The position numbers and the translations under genes are program-made. Source: Mesorhizobium sp. WSM4904 (lineage in GTDB: Bacteria > Pseudomonadota > Alphaproteobacteria > Rhizobiales > Rhizobiaceae). Taken from it: DNA of 64,000 nucleotides. Of this stretch, positions 8,456 to 17,558 are shown in pieces. The DNA lies in NCBI RefSeq assembly GCF_029674545.1, contig NZ_CP121354.1:5031001-5095000 (forward strand), given 5' to 3'. The notes under the pieces were generated by a model. The model was not told where the DNA came from. It saw nothing but the letters and a program-made list of their open reading frames with translations, and did not search any database. Positions within the stretch are counted from its first letter, which is position 1, and each line of letters starts with the position of its first letter.

Positions 8456-10774
8456 TCACCCTGTCCCCGATCGCAGCGCCTCCCTGCCCTCGTCGTCGCG
8501 GCGCAGGCGCTCGTCGGAGATCAGCACCACCGGGCACGGGCAGCGCTGCAGCACGCCGCTCGTCGTCTCGCCGAAGATGAGTTCTTCGCCCGGCCGCCGC
8601 GCCACGCCCATGACGATCAACGCCACCCGCCTGCCGGCCTGGCGGGCAATGGCATCGGCGGCGGCGGCCCTGCTCCTGATGGCCGTCTCGATCTCGACGC
8701 CATAGCGATCGGCAAGCGCGACGATGTCCTTCAGCACGGCCTCCCTGCGGCGATGCGAGACGGTGTCGCGCGGCTCATCGCGGCCGATCCGCGCGACATA
8801 GAGCATCTTGACCGGCGCGCCGGTGACAGCCGCGATTGCCAACGCCAGTTCGGCGCCACGGCGTGCGACCGACGTGCCGTTGACCGGCACCAGGATCCGG
8901 CCCGACTCGGGGCCGAGCCTCGGCATCCGGCGACCCGCGCTGGTGGGCTTCAGCACCAGGCAGAGCGGGCCGTCGAAGGCGCCGGCGACCTCGTTCAGCC
9001 GGTGCGAGAAACTGCCCTTCGGCGTGACCGCGCGGCCAAGGCCGATGAGCAGCATGCCGTAGCCCTTGCGTGCTTCCTTCGCGACCGCCTCGGCGGAAAG
9101 CTGCACGTCGCGCCGGCGGCGCGTGAGGGGGGCTTCACGCGCGGGCTCCTCGTCGGCCTCCCTTGCCGCCTCGCGGCCGTCCTCGGCTCCCTTCTCGACC
9201 TCGTCCAGATGCGCCGCTTCTTCGGGGTCGGCATCGCTTTCGCCGCTGGCGTGCAGCACCGTCGTCGGCTTGCCGGCGCCGATCACGCCGGCAAGGTAGG
9301 CGGCGAAGCGGCCGACTACGCCTTCGTCGACCACCACAAGCAGCCGCTCCAGATTGGCGATGAAGCCGCGTTGGTCGACCTCCTCGCGCTCCAGCCTCTT
9401 CTTCTCCGCCTCGCCGATCGACAGGCGCCCCAGCGCCCAGCGCAACGTGGGCGGCATGGCCAAGGTGGTGATGACGGCCATGGTGAGGATCATGGTGAAA
9501 AGCGTGTGCGAGATCACGCCGATCGACAGGCCGATCGAGGCGACGATGACCTCGGTCGAGCCGCGCGCGTTCATGCCGCAGCCGACCGCTATCCCCTCGG
9601 CGCGGCTCATGCCGGCGACCTCGGCGCCGATGAAGGCGCCGCCGAACTTGCCGATGCTGGCGATCGCCACAAGCGCCACCGTGAGCAGCGCGAGCTCGCG
9701 GTCGGCAAGCACGGTGAGGTCGGCCGACAAGCCCGCGACGCCGAAGAACACCGGCATGAACAGCGCGGTGATGACGCCGCGCAACTGCCCCTCGATGTGA
9801 CGCGACAGGATCGGCGACTCGCCGACCAATATGCCGGCGACGAAGGCGCCGAGCACGGTATGCACGCCGATCAGGTCGGTGATCAGCGCCATGGCGCCCA
9901 TGATGGCGAGGATGACGGTGACGACGGCGTATTCGCTACGGAAAGTGTCGTTGGTCCAGCGGATGGCGTCGAAGACGATGCGGCGGCCGAGCGTGAAGGA
10001 AAAGGCCATGAAGAGAGCGACGCCGGCCAGTGTGAAGGCCAGGCTGCCGCCCTCGATGCGGCCATGGGTGGCGATGCCGATGGTGACGGCGATGATCACC
10101 CAGCCGATCGTGTCTTCGATGATGGCCGAGGAGACGATGATCTGGCCGAGGTCGCGACGCATGAAGTTCATCTCGCGCACCACCATGGCAACGATCTTGA
10201 CCGAGGAGATCGACAGCGCCGTGCCGAGGAACAGGCCGGCGACGACGCGCTCACCGCCGGCGGCGAGCAGCGTGTCCGGCATGAATTGCGCAGCGACGAA
10301 ACCCAACGCGAACGGCACCGCGACGCCGGCCGCCGAAATGGAGAAGCAGGCGCGGCCGACCCGGCGCACCAGCCTCAGATCGGTCTCCATGCCGGTGAGC
10401 AGCAGGAGCATCAGGACGCCGAGCTGGGCGATGGCATTGATCATCGACTTCTGCGCGGCGTCGCCGGCAAAGACCACGCGCTCGGCCGTGGGCCACAGCC
10501 AGCCGAGCAGCGAAGGCCCGAGCATGATGCCGCCGAGCAGCTGCCCCATCACCGCCGGCTGGCCGAGGCGCTCCAGCAATTCGCCGATGCCGCGGCCGAT
10601 GACGAGCAGCAGGATGACTTCGAGAACGAAGATGCCTTCGCTGGACATGCCGCTCTTCTCGGCGGCCCAGGCGACGGCCGGCATCAAAAGGAGCGCCGCC
10701 GCGGCAAGCGCGATCGTCCGGCGCCGATTGAGCATGAAGGACAATTTCTGCACCCCTCGATTATGTCCCGCCAT
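8456..10774 (-). CDS. CPA2-type cation:proton antiporter with C-terminal universal-stress domains
   Basis: Protein of 772 residues. An apparent signal or first membrane segment (ending AVAWA) is followed by about twelve hydrophobic segments with the Kef/Nap pattern (GELLERLGQPAVMGQLLGGI, then the central region with GSTEVIVASIGL). The last 300 residues are soluble and contain two universal-stress-like parts, the second clear from GRILVPVNGTSVARR to GETTSGVLQRCPCPVVLI. It likely exchanges Na+ or K+ for protons under control of an adenine-nucleotide-binding domain. The start is uncertain: 10774 gives the longest form, while 10735 begins just before the signal-like segment; neither has a strong ribosome site. 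Confidence 0.85.
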   Translation of the reverse strand: MAGHNRGVQKLSFMLNRRRTIALAAAALLLMPAVAWAAEKSGMSSEGIFVLEVILLLVIGRGIGELLERLGQPAVMGQLLGGIMLGPSLLGWLWPTAERVVFAGDAAQKSMINAIAQLGVLMLLLLTGMETDLRLVRRVGRACFSISAAGVAVPFALGFVAAQFMPDTLLAAGGERVVAGLFLGTALSISSVKIVAMVVREMNFMRRDLGQIIVSSAIIEDTIGWVIIAVTIGIATHGRIEGGSLAFTLAGVALFMAFSFTLGRRIVFDAIRWTNDTFRSEYAVVTVILAIMGAMALITDLIGVHTVLGAFVAGILVGESPILSRHIEGQLRGVITALFMPVFFGVAGLSADLTVLADRELALLTVALVAIASIGKFGGAFIGAEVAGMSRAEGIAVGCGMNARGSTEVIVASIGLSIGVISHTLFTMILTMAVITTLAMPPTLRWALGRLSIGEAEKKRLEREEVDQRGFIANLERLLVVVDEGVVGRFAAYLAGVIGAGKPTTVLHASGESDADPEEAAHLDEVEKGAEDGREAAREADEEPAREAPLTRRRRDVQLSAEAVAKEARKGYGMLLIGLGRAVTPKGSFSHRLNEVAGAFDGPLCLVLKPTSAGRRMPRLGPESGRILVPVNGTSVARRGAELALAIAAVTGAPVKMLYVARIGRDEPRDTVSHRRREAVLKDIVALADRYGVEIETAIRSRAAAADAIARQAGRRVALIVMGVARRPGEELIFGETTSGVLQRCPCPVVLISDERLRRDDEGREALRSGTG

Positions 10775-10927
10775 AACGGTTTCGCGCGTGCTTCGGTTGC
10801 ACAGGCGCTATCTTCCCCATCGAGGAGGAGATCGCCACAATTCTATTCAAATGCGGCTGTTGATGTTTGCGTTTGAGTAAAGCGAGTCGCGCATGGTCGA
10901 GACACGGCGGGCAATAAGGAGAAGCTA

Positions 10928-11116
10928 ATGAAAAGCGACTTTGCCGCCGCCCACCTGCACTTGGACCGGGCCTGCCACTATTTGCGCGGCGACGATGAAA
11001 CCAGCCGGACAGCGCTTGTGGCGCTGGACCTCGTGATCGAGGCGGTCGCTACCGCCCAATATGCCCGGCCCGAAGCCGAAGTGGTGCCGTTTCCGGCGGC
11101 TTCGAAGCGGGCATAG
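10928..11116 (+). CDS. Small conserved-looking hypothetical protein, 62 residues
   Basis: I do not recognise the family. The ATG follows AAGGAGAAGCTA, a good ribosome site, and the reading frame has the codon bias of its neighbours. The protein is mostly helical, with HLHLDRACHYLRG near the N-terminus and VALDLVIEAVATAQYA in the middle, and no signal or membrane segment. It is divergent from the antiporter gene, with a 150-base shared upstream region. A cytoplasmic small regulator or adaptor is possible but not shown. Confidence 0.65.
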   Translation: MKSDFAAAHLHLDRACHYLRGDDETSRTALVALDLVIEAVATAQYARPEAEVVPFPAASKRA

Positions 11117-11240
11117 CGTCCCAGCCTACCCTGACTTATCCGCCTGAAAGGCGGGAACATTTTTGCCGGCCGCACATTGTGGTATATGGGGTGTGGCCGG
11201 CTTGCTCGGCCGGCCACGGCGGGAGGCACGTGGCAAGGGG

Positions 11241-11972
11241 ATGTCGCAGGTTCAGACCATAAAGCCAGCCGAGGCGGCCGCCGCGCCGCGTGGCTCCGAC
11301 GCGTTCGCGCTGAAGCTGACATCTTCCGAATTCGCAACCACCATGTCGCATTTCCACCGCGCCGAGATCGCGCGCATGGCCGGCTGGCGCGACCGGCTCG
11401 ACCGCACCAGCAACTGGGCGATCACCGTGGTGGCGGCGATGCTTTCGGTGTCGCTGTCGACGCCATCCGCGCATCACGGCGTGCTGCTGTTCGCCATGCT
11501 TCTGATCACGCTGCTCCTGTGGATCGAGGCGCGGCGGTACCGTTTCTTCGACGTCTACCGGTCGCGGGTGCGCCAGTTCGAGCGCTATTATTTCGCGCAG
11601 ATCTTCTCGCCGCAGCCGGATTTCGCCTCCAACTGGCTGGCGATCCTAGGCGAGGGCCTGCGCTCGCCACGCTTCCTCATCTCGCAGCGCTCGGCGCTGA
11701 TCCGCCGGCTACGCCGCAACTACATCTTCATGTACACGATCCTGATGCTCGCCTGGGTGCTGAAGATCACCACGCCGAGCCTGTCGCGCGAAGGCTCGCC
11801 GATCGGCTTCGGCGCCTCGCTCATCGACACCTTCCGGGTGGCGACGCTCGGTCCCATTCCCGGCGTCGCGGTGGTGTGCGGCGTCACGGTGTTCTATCTC
11901 GCGATGCTTGCCGCCGCCTTCCTCATACGCGCCGACGACGGCGAGCTTTCGTTCGGCGACGTGCATGTGTAA
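11241..11972 (+). CDS. DUF2270 integral membrane protein
   Basis: Membrane protein of 243 residues matching DUF2270 by pattern: a short cytoplasmic N-terminus, the segment MSHFHRAEIARMAGWRDRLD, two adjacent hydrophobic helices (WAITVVAAML and GVLLFAMLLITLLLW), then EARRYRFFDVYRSRVRQFER and two further C-terminal helices. The role of this family is unknown. I use the ATG at 11241, preceded by AAGGGG, because upstream in-frame codons lie in a low-complexity stretch. It stands alone on the plus strand. Confidence 0.8.
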   Translation: MSQVQTIKPAEAAAAPRGSDAFALKLTSSEFATTMSHFHRAEIARMAGWRDRLDRTSNWAITVVAAMLSVSLSTPSAHHGVLLFAMLLITLLLWIEARRYRFFDVYRSRVRQFERYYFAQIFSPQPDFASNWLAILGEGLRSPRFLISQRSALIRRLRRNYIFMYTILMLAWVLKITTPSLSREGSPIGFGASLIDTFRVATLGPIPGVAVVCGVTVFYLAMLAAAFLIRADDGELSFGDVHV

Positions 11973-11992
11973 GCGACGGCGCCGCCATCCGC

Positions 11993-12284
11993 TCACAATC
12001 CCGGCGGCCTGACGAAACCGTCGGTCAGCCGCGCCAGCGCCTTGGCGGTGGCGCACACCGGTCAGCGGGCCAATGACTTCGCCGCGCGCGATCGCCAGGT
12101 CGGCAGCCTTCGCTCCCGCGCGGGCGTTCTCCTCGTCGAGGGTAACGATGGCGTTGAGGAGCGGATTGACCAGCGCGATGCGGGCAAGCTGCGCCTCCAT
12201 CGCCTTGATGGCGCCGATGCGTCGCTCGCGGATCGCCGCCGCCAGTTGCGAAGCGGTAAGGAAGGTGGTGTCGGGGTGGACCAT
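11993..12284 (-). pseudogene. Amidase (GatA-like) relic with internal deletion
   Basis: The first ~77 codons encode an amidase N-terminus: TASQLAAAIRERRIGAIKAMEA, then NAIVTLDEENARAGAKAADLA and the PLTGV segment that normally leads into the catalytic lysine motif. That motif and the Gly/Ser-rich core are absent. Immediately after PLTGV the frame changes to one encoding ALARLTDGFVRPPGL and a stop, which reads like an amidase C-terminus. The simplest explanation is a large internal deletion joining the two ends out of frame. No active enzyme can be made. Confidence 0.7.
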
Positions 12285-12308
12285 GATTGTGTTCCTTCCT
12301 GCGGGGGG

Positions 12309-12412
12309 CAGTAAGGGAATAGGGCAGTAAGGCAGTAGGGAAGGATCAGACTGCGTTGCCGCGTTCCCATTGCCCTACTCCCCTACTGCCCTATTCCCCT
12401 ATTCCCTTACTC
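12309..12412. repeat. Inverted arrays of an 8-base unit
   Basis: Four octamers of the CAGTAAGG/GAATAGGG type (12309-12340) are mirrored, after about 32 bases, by five octamers of the CCCTACTC/CCCTATTC type (12373-12412). Together they could form a long stem. The array lies between the amidase relic and the sulfotransferase stop. Confidence 0.7.
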
Positions 12413-12420
12413 CCTTCCCT

Positions 12421-13023
12421 TCAATTCAACGAAAGCGCGGTCCGGAACTCCTTCGTCGTGTTGCGGTTGGGATAGGGCTCGGCCGGCACCGGGACGCCGA
12501 GATGGGCGCAGAGCGGCTCCCAGCCGTCGCCGAGCTTGTGGACCAGCAGGCGCTCGGCCGGCACGATCTTCAGCACCGCCTCGACATTGGCCTCGTAAAC
12601 GGCAATCGCATGCGCGCGGTCCTGCGGGCGGCCGCCGAAGACCTGCTTCGTGATCAGGGCGACGCCCAGCGACTCCTGATCCTTGCTGTCGGCAATGGCG
12701 GGCAGGATCGTCTTGGCAAAACTCTCCCACCAGCTTTCGGGCGAGCGCCAGGTGAGGATGACGCGTGCCTCAGGATAGGCTTCGATCAGCTCGCGCCAGT
12801 AATGCGCCGACGGCCAGTCGACACAGGATTTGTAACCGGCAAAGAGCCGGTCCCAGTCCGGTGCGGCGCCCTTGGCGAGCGCCCGCCAGAGCCGCTTCTG
12901 CTCCGCATGCGCCAAGACCTCATACATGTGATGGCATGGACCGAAGCCGAGCATCGTCAGCGCCTCGCGCATCGAATCGGTGCCGGTCCGGCCAAAGCCG
13001 GTCCCTATCACCCTGATCGTCAT
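12421..13023 (-). CDS. Sulfotransferase-family protein
   Basis: Protein of 200 residues. The N-terminal VIGTGFGRTGTDSMREAL is the phosphosulfate-binding loop of the small sulfotransferases (Sulfotransfer_4 type), followed by YKSCVDWPSAHYWREL and ARVILTWRSPESWWESF, where the R-x-P-x-x-W segment is the 3'-phosphate-binding region. It should transfer sulfate from PAPS to an unknown acceptor. The ATG at 13023 has GGAGGGG just upstream; longer open frame beyond it is non-coding in character. The VOC gene upstream on the same strand ends 47 bases away, so they may be co-transcribed. Confidence 0.85.
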   Translation of the reverse strand: MTIRVIGTGFGRTGTDSMREALTMLGFGPCHHMYEVLAHAEQKRLWRALAKGAAPDWDRLFAGYKSCVDWPSAHYWRELIEAYPEARVILTWRSPESWWESFAKTILPAIADSKDQESLGVALITKQVFGGRPQDRAHAIAVYEANVEAVLKIVPAERLLVHKLGDGWEPLCAHLGVPVPAEPYPNRNTTKEFRTALSLN

Positions 13024-13069
13024 TTCCCCTCCTCCCACTTCCTCCTTGGCGAGCCCGCAGCCCGTGCGA

Positions 13070-13969
13070 TCAGCCTCCCTGCACCACCAGCCGCAAGCGA
13101 TTGCCCTCCGGATCGGCGGTCTCGACCGCGCCGCCGGCCTTTTTCGACGGCACGTTGGCGGCGTCGAGCCTTTGCGCCACCGCGGCAAGCTCCTCTGCGG
13201 ACGCAAGCTCGACCGTGAAATGGTCGAGGCCGGCGGCATGCGGCGGCGGCTCGCGCAACTCGTCACGCGCCCAGATGTTGAAGGCGACCATATGCGGCCG
13301 GCGAGCGGTGCCGCAGTCGAACATGCCGAAGGTTCGGGACTGGATGTGCGGCTCGAGGCCGAGCACGCCGACATAGAATTCCATCAGCACCTCCGGCGCG
13401 CGGGCACGCAGGTGGATGTGACCGATGAAGGCGTCCGGCGCCATCCTCTGCTCGACATGGCCTGAATTGCCGAGGTCGCGCAGCAGGCCCGGAACGTCCA
13501 GCGGCTCGAGCCCGGAATGCGCGCTGCCGTCGGTGGCAATCAGCGCCACGCGGCCGTCGGCCGACACTTGCCGTCGCAGGAAGCGCTCCGGCGTATCGAA
13601 GCAGATCTCGATGCCGTTGCCGGAGGGGTCTGAGACATAGAGCGATTCCGAAATCAGGTGATCCTGGGCGCTGTATCTCAAGCCCGACGCCTTGAGGCGG
13701 GCGGCCGCGTGAGCGAGATCGCGGCGCGTCGTCACATGGATGGCGACGTGGAAGAGATCGCGCGACTTCTGCGGCAGGGGCACGCTCGCACCGGCATGGA
13801 GAACGATCAGCGTCCCGCCGCCGGCACCAAGTTCGGCGATAGCGTCGTCCTCGCCGACCAGCACGAGCCCAAGTGTGTCGCGCCAGACGGTCAAGGCCAC
13901 CGGGATGTCGGTCACCTTGAGATGAACCGGCCCGAGACGGGTGGCTTGAGACAGCAATCCTTCGTCCAT
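13070..13969 (-). CDS. Two-domain VOC protein, extradiol ring-cleavage dioxygenase-like
   Basis: Protein of 299 residues with two tandem VOC repeats, like catechol 2,3-dioxygenase (CatE type). The first module has LGPVHLKVTDIPVALTVWRD and FHVAIHV, the second IGHIHLRARAPEVLMEFYVG and LDHFTVELAS, ending DPEGNRLRL. Paired His residues and the terminal acidic position are compatible with an Fe(II) site. I chose the ATG at 13969 (GGAAAAAGACG upstream) over starts at 13999 or 14065. It sits upstream of the sulfotransferase. An aromatic substrate is inferred only from the family. Confidence 0.8.
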   Translation of the reverse strand: MDEGLLSQATRLGPVHLKVTDIPVALTVWRDTLGLVLVGEDDAIAELGAGGGTLIVLHAGASVPLPQKSRDLFHVAIHVTTRRDLAHAAARLKASGLRYSAQDHLISESLYVSDPSGNGIEICFDTPERFLRRQVSADGRVALIATDGSAHSGLEPLDVPGLLRDLGNSGHVEQRMAPDAFIGHIHLRARAPEVLMEFYVGVLGLEPHIQSRTFGMFDCGTARRPHMVAFNIWARDELREPPPHAAGLDHFTVELASAEELAAVAQRLDAANVPSKKAGGAVETADPEGNRLRLVVQGG

Positions 13970-14090
13970 CGTCTTTTTCCGATTGCGGTCGACAAACATA
14001 TTAGCTGTGAATGATATGGCTGTCTCGCGCCAAGTTCGGGTTGACCCCTCCTCGGCGGGCGGCAACTATTGAGAAAGCAATTTGTTTTCC

Positions 14091-14135
14091 CGCAATTCCG
14101 GACGAAAACCGCTGCACACTTTTTGGAATTGCTTT
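14091..14135. repeat. CGCAATTCCGGACG...GGAATTGC dispersed repeat, copy 1
   Basis: An imperfect palindrome of about 45 bases with AATTCC at one end and GGAATT at the other. Related copies are at 54835 and, inside a coding sequence, at 57190; a degenerate copy is at 60024. Confidence 0.75.
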
Positions 14136-14151
14136 GAGCAGGAGGAACCCC

Positions 14152-14451
14152 ATGGACGAGACCGACCACTGGCGCAACATGGCGAGCGCGCCGCGGGACG
14201 GCAGCCGCATCCTGGTGACGGTGCGCTCGTCCGAGCAGGGACCGGCCGAGGTCGACATGGCCTACTGGTCGCGCGCCGACCAGTTCGGCGAGGAAGGCTG
14301 GCGGGCCTCCGACTCCTCGCCCGGCCGCGTGGTCGAATATGCCGAGCCGGAGTTGAGATGCTGGATGCCGCTGCCGACGGCCGGACGCGGCACGATGCCG
14401 AGCCCGTGGGAGGGTGACGACGTGCCGCTGGTGGATGGGGAAGGGATTTAG
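14152..14451 (+). CDS. Hypothetical protein, 99 residues
   Basis: Unrecognised small soluble protein. The ATG is preceded by AGGAGGAACCCC, a strong ribosome site. It begins ETDHWRNMASAPRDGSRILVTV and contains the run DMAYWSRADQFGEEGW, with ELRCWMPLP near the C-terminus. This Trp-rich pattern (a W..M..APRDG start and a CWMPLP end) is often seen in short proteins of phage or rhizobial origin. No membrane segment is present. It lies directly downstream of a dispersed repeat. Confidence 0.65.
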   Translation: MDETDHWRNMASAPRDGSRILVTVRSSEQGPAEVDMAYWSRADQFGEEGWRASDSSPGRVVEYAEPELRCWMPLPTAGRGTMPSPWEGDDVPLVDGEGI

Positions 14452-14611
14452 CGCCAGCAATCTCCTTCATCCCTTGTGGGAGAAGGGGGAGTTATTCACC
14501 CCACCGCCATCACCTCCCCCGCCTCAACTTCGCCGGATAGGTCTTGAGGTTGATGCACGGCGGCAGGCGGTGGAAGGTTGGGATAGTAGGCAGCCCGCCG
14601 TGGCGCCGCGC

Positions 14612-14953
14612 TCAACGTCCCCAAAACATCCTGGTGAACTCCGCTTGGTTCTTCGACAACGTCAGGCCGAGGGCGTTGATCGGCGCCATGGCGTCGTTTG
14701 CCTGGCCTCCATTTCGACCGGATGATCGCCGTGCCGGAAAGAAGGCGCGGCCTACGCCTGCCACCAGCGTTGAGGCCCGCGTCAGTGCCGCCCACAGATC
14801 AAGCCTGCGCACTGCAGAAGCCCGGTAGGCCTGTTGCTTTTCGAGGAACCGCGCCAGGGCAATCTCATGTCGCTGGGTGGCACGATAGCCGTGCAGATTG
14901 GTGCGAGGATCATCATGCCACACGGGCCATTCGGTCAAAACGGGGCGCTGCAT
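14612..14953 (-). CDS. Hypothetical protein, 113 residues
   Basis: Unrecognised. The ATG at 14953 has GAGGAGGACGCC before it, which decides the start; an in-frame codon 27 residues upstream has no such site. The N-terminal half is polar (WPVWHDDPRTNLHGYRAT), and the middle contains a helix ALARFLEKQQAYRASA followed by a weakly hydrophobic stretch LDLWAALTRAST. The final part is basic. It is convergent to the preceding hypothetical gene. Confidence 0.55.
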   Translation of the reverse strand: MQRPVLTEWPVWHDDPRTNLHGYRATQRHEIALARFLEKQQAYRASAVRRLDLWAALTRASTLVAGVGRAFFPARRSSGRNGGQANDAMAPINALGLTLSKNQAEFTRMFWGR

Positions 14954-15082
14954 GGCGTCCTCCTCAGGCAAGAGCTTCAGTGCGGACAGTCTCCCCCGGA
15001 GCCGTGAGGGATGCGTGGGAACCAGTGTGATCAAATCGTGAAAAAGACCACGTCGCAGAGATCGCGGTTGAATTAGCGGCGG

Positions 15083-15330
15083 CTAAACGAAAGAATTGCC
15101 GGAAACCATGGCCGGGGCGGAGTCCGATGATGGGGCCGCATCTTCGATGCGGATGATGCCGCGATGCGCCTCCCGGCAGCCGGCGCGGATCATAGAGCGC
15201 GCGGTGGCGACCACCTTCTCGAAGGTCTCGGGGCGTACTCCGCCCAGCACGCGCTCGACCGTCGCCGTGCCGACGCCGGCGCTGCGGGCTATTTCGAGGA
15301 AGGTCGGCTTTGGAATCTTTCCACTACGGT
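15083..15330 (-). pseudogene. LacI-family regulator N-terminal remnant
   Basis: Reading leftward from 15330, the frame gives KPTFLEIARSAGVGTATVER, the helix-turn-helix of a LacI-type repressor, followed by VRPETFEKVVATARS and EAHRGIIRIE, where intact regulators continue into the ligand domain. Here the frame ends 20 codons later at a stop (15083-15085), and no start codon exists in front of the DNA-binding part, because it runs into the edge of the AT-rich protease island. Both the first residues and the entire ligand domain are missing. Confidence 0.7.
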
Positions 15331-15382
15331 GATGTGGAGCGTGACCAGAGGTGGCTGGACTTCCAAGGCGGGCACGATGGCG

Positions 15383-17551
15383 CTATGGCCCGGCGTCGTA
15401 CAACGAAGGTGGAACGGCCCAGCCAATCTCGCCAAACCCAACTGCGTCATGCTGACCTTCAGCAAATGTCTGAATGCCGGTCCACGTCTTTGAGAAATCC
15501 TTAACTTCATTCTGTTCGGTGCTGCCAAGAAAAGCTTGCGTTAAGCCTGGCTCGATCTTACTGGCGGCGATTTCGTTTCCACCATAAACGGGCACGGGCG
15601 CACAGCCATCACCCGGGAGGTAGACCCTGGCGGCATTTGCTATGCCCAGATCGCTGGTAAGCTGCGCAAAAGCATCCCCATTGACGATTTCACCGGACTT
15701 GCCATTCAGCGTCGAGGCTTCTTTTTGACCAACTTGCGAAAGGCCTTTCGTCGAAACCAGCTGATTGAAGTATTCACGGCATAGCTGTTTGAGGGCGATG
15801 CGTAGTCCCTCACCCTTTTCGCTGCATTTCCTTTCCGGACAGTTGCTTGCCGCACCCGCGCTGGTGACCCACCAGGCATTGACCCAGTCTTTGCGATCGG
15901 CAAATGTCTTGGCGGCTGTTGTCCAGGCGAACAGGTTGTCCGGATCATTCAACGTGGAAAGCAACGCCAGCCTGGTCTCCACGCTCGACGCCAGTTCGCT
16001 ATCGCGATCGGGTAGAGATTGGACGACGTTGAGCGCTTCGGCATACACCTGTCCCCGAGCATCAAAGCTGCTAAAGTCCTTGGCGCTTGTCGCGAAAGCA
16101 TAGTTGACGATAGCCAACTTGTTGGCAGCGTTGGCGAGAATCGGATTGGCCGATCCTGCGGCCTTCGCGCGCGCAGCAAAATAACGACCGTGATCTAGCG
16201 ACGTTTTGATAGCCAAGGCATCTTGACTTGGCCACCAACCTGGAAGCTTTTCACTCGAATTGTCAGGCGAGGAAGGACGAAGTAGAAATTTTCCGAATTC
16301 GGCAGAATCTATGCCCGTGATGATATTTATTGGAATCTCCGGATCGTTCTTTGCGGTCGGCTTATTGACAATAGTATCTGCGAGCACTTCGTCGGTGATC
16401 GCATTCATTATCTTCCAGATACCAGCTGACCTCGCGCTCTCTGTAACAATTAAGCTGAAGAGATCTCGCTCCTCACGCCTGCTCCAGAAATGATCCTTGA
16501 ATTTTGGAACAGCAACTTTAAAGAACTGAAGGATATCGACGAAGTCGGCGCCCTGCATCGCCTTTGAGACAGTGTCGTTGAGTTCATCGAGTTCCGAGAT
16601 ACCCTGGACCACATCACTCTGTCGCAATTTGTCGATTCCGCCGGCATCGTGGAATACTGCCTCGACTGAGAATTCGCGCAGCATGCAACTGATCGGTATG
16701 ACAATGATCGCGCCACTCTTTGCGAGCACATCGGACAAAGCGTCGCGTTGGGTTCGATCTTTCTCGGCTTTGGCAAGCCACTTTTCCAAGTTCTGCACCG
16801 AGTCCGAGAGATCGCCATTGCCAGGCTTCTTTGCCTGCTCGGCTCGCAGAAGGGGCAGGAATGCCTTAGCGCTCGCTTCAGCGATCGCCGAATCCGCGTA
16901 TCTGAATTCGGTGGCAATTCCGACGACAGAGCCATTCTGAGCGATCAGGGCCGAACCACTGTCGCCATACGTGTAGTCAACCAAAATAGCTGCGTGAGCG
17001 CGTTCCGGGCACTCGCCAAGCGCCGCTATCCGGTCACTTTCCTTACTCGCAGATTCTGCTCGAGATTCGGTTTTGTCCAAAGTTTGAGCAGAAAGAACCG
17101 CCGACGTCTTGTCGTAACCGTTTCTAATCCCTTGCGCCTGCTGCAGCAGCGCGGGGTCTGATCCCTGATCGGCGTCAACGCGCAATCCTGCAGCTACACC
17201 TGTCCGGGACGCAAGAAGCAGTGCCCAATCGCTCATGCCACTGCGTGAGTTGTCCTTAGGAGCATAAATGACCGCTGGCATCACCTCCTTGCCGGATTTT
17301 GAAACCAGACGGATATCAGAACCCGCCTCATCGACTACGTGGCGTGCAGTAATGAATATACCGCGCTTGTCGATCAAGGAGGCATAGCCCACGTCTTTCA
17401 GAGGCTTGCCATTGCCGTCTGGCGTTTTCACACGGAACACGTAGTAGGACAGGTCGTCAGCTACTGCGAGGCAGCATTCGCCAACGACGGTCACGATGGA
17501 CAATAGGATGACAACCGTTGCCGCTAGTACCCGCTTCGTAGGATAGTGCAT
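15383..17551 (-). CDS. Secreted trypsin-like serine protease with large C-terminal region
   Basis: Protein of 722 residues. An N-terminal hydrophobic segment (VLAATVVILLSIVTVVGECC) is a signal peptide or anchor. A chymotrypsin-fold domain follows with the catalytic triad readable as His71 (ITARHVVDEA), Asp108 (MSDWALLL) and Ser198 (YTYGDSGSAL). The remaining ~480 residues are helical and unrecognised, with clusters of Lys/Asp and a C-terminal motif TWTGIQTFAEGQHDAVGFG. Codon use is clearly more AT-rich than the flanks. The gene begins seven bases after the CHAP-like gene, so the two form one operon. The protease call is firm; the target is unknown. Confidence 0.8.
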   Translation of the reverse strand: MHYPTKRVLAATVVILLSIVTVVGECCLAVADDLSYYVFRVKTPDGNGKPLKDVGYASLIDKRGIFITARHVVDEAGSDIRLVSKSGKEVMPAVIYAPKDNSRSGMSDWALLLASRTGVAAGLRVDADQGSDPALLQQAQGIRNGYDKTSAVLSAQTLDKTESRAESASKESDRIAALGECPERAHAAILVDYTYGDSGSALIAQNGSVVGIATEFRYADSAIAEASAKAFLPLLRAEQAKKPGNGDLSDSVQNLEKWLAKAEKDRTQRDALSDVLAKSGAIIVIPISCMLREFSVEAVFHDAGGIDKLRQSDVVQGISELDELNDTVSKAMQGADFVDILQFFKVAVPKFKDHFWSRREERDLFSLIVTESARSAGIWKIMNAITDEVLADTIVNKPTAKNDPEIPINIITGIDSAEFGKFLLRPSSPDNSSEKLPGWWPSQDALAIKTSLDHGRYFAARAKAAGSANPILANAANKLAIVNYAFATSAKDFSSFDARGQVYAEALNVVQSLPDRDSELASSVETRLALLSTLNDPDNLFAWTTAAKTFADRKDWVNAWWVTSAGAASNCPERKCSEKGEGLRIALKQLCREYFNQLVSTKGLSQVGQKEASTLNGKSGEIVNGDAFAQLTSDLGIANAARVYLPGDGCAPVPVYGGNEIAASKIEPGLTQAFLGSTEQNEVKDFSKTWTGIQTFAEGQHDAVGFGEIGWAVPPSLYDAGP

Positions 17552-17558
17552 TGCGCGC

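Noticed and set aside
12042..12314. Plus-strand 90-codon frame
   Set aside because: Antisense of the amidase relic.
15289..15528. Minus-strand 79-codon frame overlapping the protease end
   Set aside because: Straddles the protease C-terminus and the LacI remnant in a third frame, without a ribosome site.
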